A DNA stretch of 47,682 bases from Candidatus Omnitrophota bacterium. Its GTDB lineage: Bacteria; Omnitrophota; Gorgyraeia; Gygaellales; Profunditerraquicolaceae. Under the pieces are notes generated by a model. The model saw only the letters and a program-made list of their open reading frames with translations, had not been told where the DNA came from and did not search any database. Positions within the stretch are counted from its first letter, which is position 1, and each line of letters begins with the position of its first letter. A program made the translations under genes and the position numbers. Shown one piece after another: positions 1 through 7,956 of the stretch. The stretch covers positions 1 to 47,682 of the forward strand of contig JALNZI010000009.1 of assembly GCA_023229385.1 (NCBI GenBank), given 5' to 3'.

Positions 1-11
1 AAGATCGCTAA

Positions 12-248
12 CAGGAGTTCGAGCCAGAAAAGAAAATACTTATTGTTGATGATGAGGTCAATTTCCTAAAGATTATTAAACTTAACCTTGAGGCTAAGGG
101 CTAGGCAGTAGTTACTGCCCTTGAGGGGGAAGAGGGGTTAAGGAAACTCAAGAGCGAAAATCCGGGTGTGGTAATTGGCGCGGATATCTATATAGCAAAG
201 CCCTCTGATTTAGAGCAGTTAAGCAATGCGATAAAGATAGTTTTGTAA
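12..248 (+). pseudogene. decayed response-regulator receiver domain
   Basis: Reading from 21 gives a typical receiver N-terminus (KKILIVDDE, then KLNLEAKG). It hits an in-frame TAG at 102-104 exactly where receivers usually have Tyr after KG. The same frame continues to a TAA at 246-248 with the C-terminal receiver motif GADIYIAKP, which carries the conserved Lys-Pro. The middle is missing: NPGVVI runs straight into GADIYIAKP, so the phosphoacceptor-Asp loop and roughly 50 residues are gone. A purine-rich AGGAG lies at 13-17 but no start codon follows it. The closest relatives in view are the three receivers at 28043-29226. An intact receiver would phosphorelay with a histidine kinase; this copy cannot. 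The true 5' end may lie outside the window. Confidence 0.8.
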
Positions 249-267
249 CCAGGGGCAAGGATAGGGC

Positions 268-297
268 GGCATTCCAGGGAAAGAATGCCTTTTTTTG
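268..297 (+). terminator. intrinsic terminator after receiver remnant
   Basis: GGCATTC (268-274) pairs perfectly with GAATGCC (283-289) around an 8-nt loop and is followed by a run of seven T. It would end transcription of the receiver remnant and insulate the exporter promoter that starts two bases downstream. Confidence 0.85.
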
Positions 298-298
298 C

Positions 299-326
299 TT
301 GACAATATATACATATCGTATATGAT
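299..326 (+). promoter_or_regulatory. sigma-70-type promoter of the wHTH-TolC exporter operon
   Basis: Perfect -35 TTGACA at 299-304, a 16-bp spacer and -10 TATGAT at 321-326. The -10 is buried in the palindrome array at 307-371, so a protein bound there should block RNA polymerase. About 90 nt of leader precede the ATG at 419. Confidence 0.7.
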
Positions 327-371
327 TATATACATAAGTATATAATCATATACTAAAGTATATTATTGTAT
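307..371. promoter_or_regulatory. operator-like array of TATAC/GTATA palindromes
   Basis: 307-323 reads ATATAC-ATATC-GTATAT, a palindrome with 5-nt spacing. GTATATGATTATATAC at 318-333 and GTATATAATCATATAC at 338-353 are exact reverse complements of each other separated by ATAA, and each is itself an imperfect palindrome. A third, weaker copy (GTATATTATTGTAT) covers 358-371. The array overlaps the -10 element and the start of the transcript. The likely ligand is the winged-helix domain encoded immediately downstream (autoregulation) or one of the MerR-like proteins, whose own promoters share the TATAC-N5-GTATA half of this pattern. Confidence 0.65.
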
Positions 372-418
372 GTAAATGAATATGTTTATATGCATAAAGA
401 ATATAAGGGGTAATCAGG

Positions 419-1990
419 ATGAATTTATTAAGTAAGAATAAGCTGAAATTGCTTAAATTCTTTTATGAGCATCCGGCGGGCGAGTTCTATATACAGGAGA
501 TAGGCCGTAAATTAGGCAAGAAGCCCGGCGTATTCCAGAGGACTTTGAATAATCTTCATAAGGATGGGTTGCTTTTAAGTGAATATAAAGCTAACGCCAG
601 GTTTTTCAGGATCAATACCCATAATCCTATATATAACGAATTAAAAAGTATTATTTCTAAAACAGTTTGTGTCTGTCTGGTATTATTTTTATCTTCTTCA
701 GGATTTCTTTTTGCCCAGGACAATCCGCTGTCTCTGCCTGATACAATACTTACCGCATTCAAAAGCAATAAGGATATTCAGATACAGGAACAGGAGCTTA
801 TAATTTCCCGCGCCGATATTCTGGGAGCAAAAAGTGAATTTCTGCCGCAGCTTGACCTGAATGCCGGTTATACCCGAAACGGGGCTGTAGCTCCTACTAC
901 AGCCAATAGCAAAAAAGATGGAGGGGTTTTTACCGGTTATAAAAACGACAATACGCTGGGGGCTAGTTTAAACCAGGTGGTTTATAACGGTGGTTTTAAT
1001 ATCGCTAATTTAAATCAGGCTAAGCTTAGCCTTAAGACGGCTGAAGAGACCTTGCGCGCTAAAAAACTGGATATTGAATTTGAGGCAAAGCGTCTTTATT
1101 ACGGCTTGCTACTTGCTTATGAGACAGAGAGGATTGCCCAAGAGCTTACTGATAATGCCAGGGATCATTACGAGGATGTAAAAAACAGGTATGAACAAGG
1201 ATTATCATCAAAGTTTGATCTTTTGCAATCGAGTGTCCAGGTTTCATTGACCATGCCAGAGCTGGTAAAGGCGAAGAATGCGGTTGAACTGATCAAGGCG
1301 GAGTTAAAAAAACTTCTTAGCCTTAAGCAGCAGCAGTCCCTGGAGATAGCGGATAAACAACTGAGCTACACATTGATAGATATTCAGGAAGACGATTTCT
1401 TAAAACAAGCCTATTTAAATAAACCGGAGATGGCTTTAAGGACTTTGGGGATTGATATCAGCAAGTGGTCGATACAAATGGCAAAATCCGGGTGGCGGCC
1501 GCAGATAAATGCCAACGCTGGGTATGATTTCCGTTCTAATGATTGGGGTAATATGTTTAATAAATCGCATAATAACTGGAATATCGGTCTGACTTTATCT
1601 TTTGCGGTGTTTGACGGGTTTTCGACTAAAGCTAAAGTGGATGCTGCCAAATCCCGTTATAGCCAGGCAATCCTGACCAAAGAAAATTTAGTTGACCAGA
1701 TTGCTGTGGATGTACGCCAGGCCTGCCTGGATTTGAAGCAGGCAGAGCAGGTGATTAATTCTCAAAAGGATAATGTGGGGCAGGCTAAGGAGGCCTTAGT
1801 GATTTCTAAAATCAGCTATGATAATGGTGAGGCCAAAAACCTGGACGTGCTTGATGCGCAGGTATCTTTGAGCCAGATTGAGACCAATCTTTCGCAGGGC
1901 ATTTATGATTACCTTATGGCTCAGGCAGAACTGGACAGGACTCTGGGGAAAAGTTTGATATCAGGAGGAACAAATGAAGAAAAAAGTTAA
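419..1990 (+). CDS. winged-helix DNA-binding domain fused to TolC-family outer-membrane factor
   Basis: 523 aa. Residues 1-80 form a winged-helix domain (recognition region PGVFQRTLNNLHKDGL, wing KANARFFRIN). Residues 83-100 are a hydrophobic signal-like segment ending FLFAQ, a plausible signal-peptidase site. Residues 105-515 are a two-repeat outer-membrane efflux protein of the TolC family. The wHTH half ends at ELKSIISKTV, which resembles the KTVG hinge that joins this wHTH family to MNT nucleotidyltransferase domains, so the fusion point falls at a natural domain border. There is no ATG, GTG or TTG between the two halves, so a separate TolC start is unlikely. RBS AGGGG precedes the ATG. 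It heads the ABC exporter operon and overlaps the next gene by 17 nt. The TolC half should form the outer-membrane channel; the fate of the N-terminal domain is unknown. Confidence 0.85.
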   Translation: MNLLSKNKLKLLKFFYEHPAGEFYIQEIGRKLGKKPGVFQRTLNNLHKDGLLLSEYKANARFFRINTHNPIYNELKSIISKTVCVCLVLFLSSSGFLFAQDNPLSLPDTILTAFKSNKDIQIQEQELIISRADILGAKSEFLPQLDLNAGYTRNGAVAPTTANSKKDGGVFTGYKNDNTLGASLNQVVYNGGFNIANLNQAKLSLKTAEETLRAKKLDIEFEAKRLYYGLLLAYETERIAQELTDNARDHYEDVKNRYEQGLSSKFDLLQSSVQVSLTMPELVKAKNAVELIKAELKKLLSLKQQQSLEIADKQLSYTLIDIQEDDFLKQAYLNKPEMALRTLGIDISKWSIQMAKSGWRPQINANAGYDFRSNDWGNMFNKSHNNWNIGLTLSFAVFDGFSTKAKVDAAKSRYSQAILTKENLVDQIAVDVRQACLDLKQAEQVINSQKDNVGQAKEALVISKISYDNGEAKNLDVLDAQVSLSQIETNLSQGIYDYLMAQAELDRTLGKSLISGGTNEEKS

Positions 1991-2807
1991 ACCGGCAATT
2001 TTTATTGTTATTATTTTGATTGCCTGCAGTTTTGCCGCAGGGTATTTTTGGAAAACACATAACCGTAACCACGGCCATATCAAGGTTTCCGGAAATATTG
2101 AGGGGGATGATGTGCGTCTTTCTTTCCGCGTACAAGGACAGATAATTGAGTTGCTGACTGATGAAGGCCAGGTGGTTAAAGCAGGCGATCCGGTGGCGCG
2201 CCTAAATACTGATGAATTGACTAAGATCCGCGACAACGCCGAAGGAGAACTAAAAGCGGCTGAGCATCAATATGCATTGGATAAGCTTGATTATGAGCGA
2301 TCGGAGAACCTTTATAAAGCCGGGGCAATACCTATGCAGCAAAGAGACGCGGCTAAAACACTTGCTGATGCCGATAAAGCTAATATTGAAGCATTGAATG
2401 CGTCATTTGAATTGGCTAAGACCAGGTTAGGTTTTGCTGAACTTGTTTCTCCGCTTAATGGATTTGTGCTGGTTAAAAGCGCTTTGGCCGGTGAGGTGGT
2501 CCAGATCGGCGCTCCTGTTTTTACGGTTGTTGATTTAAATAGTATATGGGTGACCGCTTATATCAATGAAAAAGATCTTGGCAAGGTAAAGCTTAATCAG
2601 GAGGCTTATGTTGTTGCGGATACCTACCCCGGGAGAAAATACAAAGGTTGGATATCTTTTGTTTCCAGTGAAGCGGAATTTACGCCCAAGACCATCCAGA
2701 CTACTGAAGAAAGGGTTAAACTCGTTTACCGGATAAAGGTCCGGGTTGATAATTCCAGTCTTGAGCTTAAACCCGGTATGCCCGCAGACGCTTATATTAT
2801 AGAATAA
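1974..2807 (+). CDS. HlyD-family periplasmic adaptor (membrane fusion protein, YbhG-like)
   Basis: 277 aa, with an N-terminal membrane anchor at about residues 7-27. A biotinyl-lipoyl half (VSGNIEGDDVRLSFRVQGQI) is followed by a short alpha-helical hairpin (about 75-140), the second lipoyl half (ELVSPLNGFVL) and a beta-barrel (about 185-277). The length and hairpin fit YbhG/EmrA-type adaptors that bridge an inner-membrane ABC transporter and a TolC channel. It starts inside the end of the TolC gene after a strong AGGAGG, and ends one base before the ATPase gene, so channel, adaptor and ATPase are probably translated together. Substrate unknown; YbhFSR-type systems export drugs and cations. 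Confidence 0.88.
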   Translation: MKKKVKPAIFIVIILIACSFAAGYFWKTHNRNHGHIKVSGNIEGDDVRLSFRVQGQIIELLTDEGQVVKAGDPVARLNTDELTKIRDNAEGELKAAEHQYALDKLDYERSENLYKAGAIPMQQRDAAKTLADADKANIEALNASFELAKTRLGFAELVSPLNGFVLVKSALAGEVVQIGAPVFTVVDLNSIWVTAYINEKDLGKVKLNQEAYVVADTYPGRKYKGWISFVSSEAEFTPKTIQTTEERVKLVYRIKVRVDNSSLELKPGMPADAYIIE

Positions 2808-2808
2808 T

Positions 2809-3552
2809 ATGCCCACCACCATAAAGGCTCAAGGACTTACCCGAAAATTTGCTGATAATGTTGCGGTTAACGGTCTTAACCTTGAAATAGAAGAAGGCGA
2901 GATATTCGGTTTGGTTGGCCCGGATGGGGCGGGTAAAACTACGACCATGCGCCTCTTAACCGGTATACTTGAGCCAACCAGCGGAGAGGGCTGGGTTTAC
3001 GGAAAACATATCGTAAAAGAGTCCGAAGAGCTCAAAGAAAACATCGCCTATATGTCTCAGCGCTTCGGCCTTTATGAAGAGCTTACCGTCTTGGAGAATA
3101 TAAATTTTTATGCCGATGTTTTTTGTGTTCCGAAAAACAAACGCCAGGAAGTAATTGAGAAATTACTCGGCTTCTCCGGGCTTCTGCCTTTTAAGCAGCG
3201 TCTCGCCGGTAAATTATCCGGAGGGATGAAGCAAAAACTCGGGCTTTCCTGCGCACTTATCCACACGCCGAAAGTTTTATTCCTGGATGAGCCGACCAAC
3301 GGCGTTGACCCAGTTTCGCGCAGGGATTTTTGGTCGATACTCTACGATTTATTAAAAGACAAGGTAACCATTCTTTATTCCACTTCCTATCTCGATGAGG
3401 CAGAGCGCTGCCGCAGGGTAGGCCTGATACATAAAGGCAGATTGCTGCGTTGTGACACCCCCGATAATATCAAAAAAGAAATTAACGTAAAAACACTGGA
3501 ACAGGCTTTTATAAAAATAGTCAATGACTATGAGTCCGAGCATGCAAAATAA
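2809..3552 (+). CDS. ABC exporter ATPase, first nucleotide-binding subunit (YbhF N-half-like)
   Basis: 247 aa. Walker A is GPDGAGKTT (Asp where the partner has Asn), the Q-loop is SQRFGLYEEL, the signature is LSGGMKQKL and Walker B is FLDEPTNGVDP. The H-loop reads STSYLDEAERC, so the switch histidine is replaced by Ser. The second ATPase (3524-4495) keeps TTHYMDEAE. This asymmetry suggests one degenerate and one consensus ATP site, as in heterodimeric or tandem NBD exporters. In E. coli YbhF the two halves are one polypeptide; here they are separate genes overlapping by 29 nt. It acts on the cytoplasmic face with the two permeases that follow. Confidence 0.9.
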   Translation: MPTTIKAQGLTRKFADNVAVNGLNLEIEEGEIFGLVGPDGAGKTTTMRLLTGILEPTSGEGWVYGKHIVKESEELKENIAYMSQRFGLYEELTVLENINFYADVFCVPKNKRQEVIEKLLGFSGLLPFKQRLAGKLSGGMKQKLGLSCALIHTPKVLFLDEPTNGVDPVSRRDFWSILYDLLKDKVTILYSTSYLDEAERCRRVGLIHKGRLLRCDTPDNIKKEINVKTLEQAFIKIVNDYESEHAK

Positions 3553-4495
3553 CCAGTTGGCCGTAACAGTCAAAGATCTTGAAAAAAAGTTCGGCGATTT
3601 TACCGCGGTCAATCAGATTAATTTCGAGGTTAAGCAGGGAGAGATCTTCGGATTTCTGGGGCCTAACGGGGCGGGAAAATCTACGACTATCAGGATGCTC
3701 TGCGGTATATATACTCCCACTTCCGGCAGCGGCAGCGTCGGTGGTTTTGATATTATTAAAGAACAATTCAAGATTAAGGAAAACATAGGGTATATGTCTC
3801 AGAAGTTTTCCCTTTATGATGATCTTACAGTTGAGGAGAATATAGATTTTTACAGCCGCATTTACAATATCCCGGAGAAGGAAAGAGAACAACGTAAAGA
3901 TGAGACAATCCAATTAGCAGGAATCGAAGATTTCCGTAAAAGCCTGACCGGTACGCTTTCCGGCGGATGGAAACAGCGCCTGGCTTTGGGGTGTGCGATA
4001 ATCCATAAACCGAAGATTATTTTTCTTGATGAGCCGACTAGCGGGGTTGACCCGATTACCCGGGCAAATTTCTGGGATATAATTAAAAAGATGGCTTCTG
4101 CCGGCAGGACGATATTTGTGACTACGCATTATATGGATGAAGCGGAAAATTGCAACCGTTTAGTGATGATTTATCATGGAACTATGATTGCCATGGGCTC
4201 TCCCGAAGAAATGAAAACTAAGATTATGAAGCATGAGATCCTGGAGATCATTATGCCGGGCGCCGAGAACTGGCTTGAGAAAATAGCGGCATTAGGGTCG
4301 ATAAAAGAGACAGCTCTCTTCGGAATAAATATCCACGCTGTTGCTTATGATGCGCAGAAAGCCGTCCTTGACCTAAAGAGGCTTCTTGATAGCCAGGGGC
4401 TAAGCGGCTATTCTATCAATAAGATCAAGGCTTCTCTTGAGGATGTGTTTGTTTCTTTGATTGAAGATTACGACGCTGAGCATAAAGAAAAATGA
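3524..4495 (+). CDS. ABC exporter ATPase, second nucleotide-binding subunit (YbhF C-half-like)
   Basis: 323 aa. Walker A GPNGAGKSTT, Q-loop SQKFSLYDDL, signature LSGGWKQRL, Walker B FLDEPTSGVDP and a normal H-loop TTHYMDEAE. A C-terminal extension of about 100 residues after the core domain matches the DrrA-type C-terminal region. The first ATG overlaps the end of the preceding ATPase gene; two further in-frame ATGs (3530, 3542) are alternative starts, and conserved sequence begins only at AVTVKDLEKKFG. It overlaps the first permease by ATGA. It is the likely catalytically competent subunit of the pair. Confidence 0.9.
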   Translation: MTMSPSMQNNQLAVTVKDLEKKFGDFTAVNQINFEVKQGEIFGFLGPNGAGKSTTIRMLCGIYTPTSGSGSVGGFDIIKEQFKIKENIGYMSQKFSLYDDLTVEENIDFYSRIYNIPEKEREQRKDETIQLAGIEDFRKSLTGTLSGGWKQRLALGCAIIHKPKIIFLDEPTSGVDPITRANFWDIIKKMASAGRTIFVTTHYMDEAENCNRLVMIYHGTMIAMGSPEEMKTKIMKHEILEIIMPGAENWLEKIAALGSIKETALFGINIHAVAYDAQKAVLDLKRLLDSQGLSGYSINKIKASLEDVFVSLIEDYDAEHKEK

Positions 4496-5625
4496 ACTTA
4501 AGAAGAATTCTTGCCATATCCAATAAGGAATTTATCCAAATCCAGCGCGATCCGCGCTCCCTGGCTCTGGCGATATTTATACCCATATTGTTGCTTTTAA
4601 TATTCGGTTATGCGTTATCTTTGGATATTGACCGGGTACAGACTGTTGTTTGGAATCAGGACGCCTCAAGTAAGCTTTCCCGGGATTTCCTGCTTAATTT
4701 CAAAAACTCAAAGTATTTTAAGATTGTTAAGTATACGGATAATTACCGGGATATCCAGCGCCTGCTTGATAGCGGCGATGTGATGATGGCCCTGGTAATC
4801 CCGAAAGATTTCTCACATTTTATTGAATCCGGGAAAACCGCTCCTTTGCAGTTATTGGTTGATGGAAGCGATTCCAGCACTGCTACTATCGCTATGGGGT
4901 ATGTAAGCTCCGTGGTTGGCCGCTACAATGTGCAGTTGCTTACTGATACGCTTTTCAGCCATGGTTTTAGCCCGGCAAGAAATGTGGAGATGCGCTCAAG
5001 GATTTGGTTCAACATGGGATTAAACAGCCGGTGGTTTATTGTTCCGGGGGTAATCGCGATGATTATCATGATTATTGCCGCCCTGCTTACTTCTATCTGC
5101 GTAGCCAGGGAATGGGAAAGAGGGACGATGGAGCAGTTAATTTCTACTCCGGTAAAAGCTCCGGAATTAATCATCGGTAAATTCCTTCCATATTTTGCGA
5201 TTGGTTTTATTGATCTTTTTATAGCAGTGATTATTGCCAGGTTTTTATTTGAAGTTCCTTTTCGAGGAAGTTATTTCTCGCTTGTATTTTTAAGCGCTTT
5301 ATTTTTGACCGGCGCTCTTTCTCAGGGAATATTGATTTCGACGGTAGCCAGGACGCAATTATTGGCCAGCCAGCTGGCGACGTTGACTACTTTTATCCCG
5401 ACGATGCTCCTCTCCGGGTTTATCTATCCGATCTTTAATATGCCGCAGGTAGTCCAGGCAATAACCTACTTAATCCCGGCGCGTTATTATATTACTATCC
5501 TGCGCGGGTTATTTCTAAAAGGCAACGGCATGGATGTGATGTGGGATGAAGCGCTATTTTTATTATTATTCGCGTTTTCCATGTTTTTTCTGGCAATCCG
5601 GAAATTCAAAAAGAAGGTGTTTTAA
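4492..5625 (+). CDS. ABC-2 type permease (YbhS-like)
   Basis: 377 aa. One N-terminal transmembrane helix (about 25-45), a large extracytoplasmic domain (about 46-180, with GSDSSTATIA) and five to six C-terminal helices from about residue 185. This is the ABC2_membrane_3 layout of YbhS/YbhR/DrrB exporters. The amphipathic stretch AREWERGTMEQLISTPVKAPELIIGK between helices is the family signature (conserved GTMEQL). It pairs with the next gene as a heterodimeric membrane core. Starts in an ATGA overlap with the ATPase gene. Confidence 0.9.
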   Translation: MNLRRILAISNKEFIQIQRDPRSLALAIFIPILLLLIFGYALSLDIDRVQTVVWNQDASSKLSRDFLLNFKNSKYFKIVKYTDNYRDIQRLLDSGDVMMALVIPKDFSHFIESGKTAPLQLLVDGSDSSTATIAMGYVSSVVGRYNVQLLTDTLFSHGFSPARNVEMRSRIWFNMGLNSRWFIVPGVIAMIIMIIAALLTSICVAREWERGTMEQLISTPVKAPELIIGKFLPYFAIGFIDLFIAVIIARFLFEVPFRGSYFSLVFLSALFLTGALSQGILISTVARTQLLASQLATLTTFIPTMLLSGFIYPIFNMPQVVQAITYLIPARYYITILRGLFLKGNGMDVMWDEALFLLLFAFSMFFLAIRKFKKKVF

Positions 5626-6752
5626 TGTTTGAGAGGATCAAGGCTATAATTATAAAAGAGTTTAAGCAGGTTTTACGCGACCCGCGGATGAAAACAATTA
5701 TCCTGGTTTCGCCTCTCCTGCAGATAATGCTTTTTGGTTATGCCGCTAATAAAGATATCGATTTTATCCCCACAGCAATCTACGACCGGGACAATACCAA
5801 GGAAAGCCGCCAGCTTTTGCATATGTTCACTTATTCCAAATATTTTGTCCCAGAGTATTATATTAACAGTGATGTTGAAGAGAATTACATGCTGGATAAA
5901 GGGTTGGCGAGTGTTGTACTGCGTATTGACCGCGGGTTCGGCCGCGATATCAAAGCAGGCAAGGATGCTTCTATTCAGCTTGCGTTGGACGGTACGGATT
6001 CCAACACCGCAATGACTATCGCCGGTTATGCCGGTACAATTATGGGTAATTACCAGTATAGCCTGCTTATGGACGATGCAAGTTCGCAAGGGTTGCAGCT
6101 TTCCGTTCCCAGTGTTGATTTAAGAGGCCGCGCCTGGTTTAATGAAAACTTGATTTCCCGGAATTATTATCTACCGGGAGTAATCGCTTCAATAGTTACG
6201 ATTATGTCGCTCCTTTTAACTGCTATGGCTATAGTCAGGGAGAAGGAGATTGGCACTATGGAGCAGCTTATTGTCAGCCCCCTGCGGCCGCTGGAACTGA
6301 TTTTCGGGAAACTCCTGCCGTTTGGGGTGATTGCGCTTTTCCAAACCGCCCTGATCACTACTTTAGGCATATTGTGGTTTCATGTTCCGTTCCGGGGCAG
6401 CCTGGCTTTACTTATCCTGGCCACTTGCGTATATTTATTTACTACTTTAGGTGTGGGGTTGTTTATCTCCACAATATCTTCAACCCAGCAGGAGGCGATG
6501 ATGTCGGTATTCTTATTTTATATGCCTACACTGTTGCTTTCAGGATTTGCTTATCCGATAGCTAATATGCCTGAAATTATCCAATGGTCTACTTTAATCA
6601 ACCCTATGCGTTATTACCTGGTTATTGTCAGGGGCATATTCTTAAAAGGAGTGGGCCTGGATATTCTATGGCCGAATTTACTACCGCTTTTGGTCATCGG
6701 TATTTTAGTGATTGCGATGAGTACATTAAGGTTTAGTAAGAAAATAACCTGA
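5625..6752 (+). CDS. ABC-2 type permease (YbhR-like)
   Basis: 375 aa and clearly paralogous to the preceding permease: N-terminal helix, extracytoplasmic loop with DGTDSNTAMTIAGY, then C-terminal helices and REKEIGTMEQLIVSPLRPLELIFGK. Both permeases contain the LLLSGFxYPIxNMP motif. The start overlaps the preceding stop (TAATG), so the two subunits are probably made in equal amount. This closes the exporter operon; no hairpin terminator was seen in the 100 nt that follow. Confidence 0.9.
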   Translation: MFERIKAIIIKEFKQVLRDPRMKTIILVSPLLQIMLFGYAANKDIDFIPTAIYDRDNTKESRQLLHMFTYSKYFVPEYYINSDVEENYMLDKGLASVVLRIDRGFGRDIKAGKDASIQLALDGTDSNTAMTIAGYAGTIMGNYQYSLLMDDASSQGLQLSVPSVDLRGRAWFNENLISRNYYLPGVIASIVTIMSLLLTAMAIVREKEIGTMEQLIVSPLRPLELIFGKLLPFGVIALFQTALITTLGILWFHVPFRGSLALLILATCVYLFTTLGVGLFISTISSTQQEAMMSVFLFYMPTLLLSGFAYPIANMPEIIQWSTLINPMRYYLVIVRGIFLKGVGLDILWPNLLPLLVIGILVIAMSTLRFSKKIT

Positions 6753-6852
6753 TTTTACTGCGGTATCAAGTTTTTCAGTTGATTTTTGTTTAAATATGGT
6801 AAGATATGCCGATTCAGGGTATAGGCCGGAAAGAATTGAGTGAGGAGGCTGC

Positions 6853-7773
6853 ATGGAGACAGGTTTACCGCAGAAAGAAAAAACAATTTTATTGAAAAGA
6901 GTAAGATTACTTTATGTCGTTTTGTTTTTTCTCTTGGGGGCAGTTATTGCCCTTGGTGCATATATCTTAAATGATAAGGGGCTGCTGCAAATAAACATAA
7001 ACCGTTCCAACGCGGGGCTTCCGCATAAAGAAGAGGTTTATAAAGTAATTAACCCTTTACGTTATTCCGGTATTCAAATGTTTTCCAGTAAGGATGTATA
7101 TCTGACCCTGGATTTCGAAAAGGGCTTATGGACTTTGCATAATATCCATAAATTTGATGATAATGGTGAATTGGTTTTAAATGAGGGCAAGTATGGTACA
7201 TGCGGGGAGCTGGCGGCTTACACAGCAGATAAGCTCGGACCTGTTTTTAAAGATGATTATAAAATAGATTTCTTGATGGCCAGCCAATCCGGTTACTTTC
7301 TCGCTCCCAAGGCTTCGCATATTGTATTAAGAATTACCGGCAGGTCGAACGGCCGGCAAGTATATATCCTGGACCCTTCTTTCCGTAGATATGGGGCATT
7401 TGAGGATTTTGATGATTATTTATTTTTTAAAGAATTGCCCCAGCTTAATTTTATGGAAAGTAAGGTAAGTGATGTACTCCAGCAGTTCAATACGGCAATC
7501 CCTTTGCTTATAAGGAAGGATTATCTTCTGGGGTTTGTGGTTGAACATGCGAATAAGCAGTTTAACCGGGAGAATTTCGTTATGGCGTTGACTTTGAATA
7601 AGAAATATAATTATTCAGGCAGGTATTTGTTTGCCTTGCGCTATGCCGAAGGAGATACTCAGGTTTTTGAGAATAAAAGATTGGCTCTGGAGGCCTTGAG
7701 CGAAAAAGAATGGGATACGTTAAAGGAGGAGATAACAAGGTTCTTCGAAGAACAGTTAAATAATACGCATTAA
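6853..7773 (+). CDS. membrane-anchored transglutaminase-like cysteine protein
   Basis: 306 aa. A short basic N-terminus and one transmembrane helix (about 19-41) place the rest outside the cytoplasm. The middle has the order and spacing of a transglutaminase-like Cys-His-Asp triad: C117 in YGTCGELAAY, H156 in ASHIVLRI and D174 in YILDPSFRRYG. Proteins of this fold are peptidases, peptide cyclases or cross-linkers acting on proteins or peptidoglycan. The C-terminal 120 residues are unassigned. Strong RBS GAGGAGG upstream; a weak promoter may lie at 6779-6807 (TTGATT, 17 bp, AGATAT). It stands alone between the exporter and the Ehr operon. Fold assignment rests on motif spacing only. Confidence 0.55.
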   Translation: METGLPQKEKTILLKRVRLLYVVLFFLLGAVIALGAYILNDKGLLQININRSNAGLPHKEEVYKVINPLRYSGIQMFSSKDVYLTLDFEKGLWTLHNIHKFDDNGELVLNEGKYGTCGELAAYTADKLGPVFKDDYKIDFLMASQSGYFLAPKASHIVLRITGRSNGRQVYILDPSFRRYGAFEDFDDYLFFKELPQLNFMESKVSDVLQQFNTAIPLLIRKDYLLGFVVEHANKQFNRENFVMALTLNKKYNYSGRYLFALRYAEGDTQVFENKRLALEALSEKEWDTLKEEITRFFEEQLNNTH

Positions 7774-7804
7774 CGAAATAGCTGAAAGGCATGTTTGAAT
7801 TCCA

Positions 7805-7833
7805 TTGATTTTATTTTTGGATAATGGTAATAT
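7805..7833 (+). promoter_or_regulatory. putative promoter of the Ehr-like operon
   Basis: TTGATT at 7805-7810, a 17-bp spacer and TAATAT at 7828-7833. Transcription from here would give an untranslated leader of about 115 nt before the ATG at 7957, containing the hairpin at 7888-7935. Confidence 0.5.
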
Positions 7834-7887
7834 ATGCTTAACAAGTAACTCCGGGTTTTAAGGTGGGTCAGGATAGAACGATGCGAG

Positions 7888-7935
7888 AAACCTTTATAAG
7901 CTGTATTTGTAAGCTGATGAAGGTTTTTCTTTTTT
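7888..7935 (+). terminator. terminator-like hairpin in the leader of the Ehr-like operon
   Basis: AAACCTT (7888-7894) pairs with AAGGTTT (7920-7926), and inside it AGCT (7899-7902) can pair with AGCT (7912-7915). A T-rich tract with two T-runs follows to 7935. It sits about 20 nt before the first gene and after the predicted promoter, the position of an attenuator. No known riboswitch class is recognisable in the preceding leader. Confidence 0.5.
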
Positions 7936-7956
7936 ATAGAGGTTATTGAAGTCTAG

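Noticed and set aside
299..418. CRISPR-like repeats
   Set aside because: The repeats are inverted, AT-only palindromes without regular spacers; operator sites explain them better.
5673..6089. 138-codon open frame on the - strand
   Set aside because: Antisense to the second ABC permease; the permease has full family motifs.
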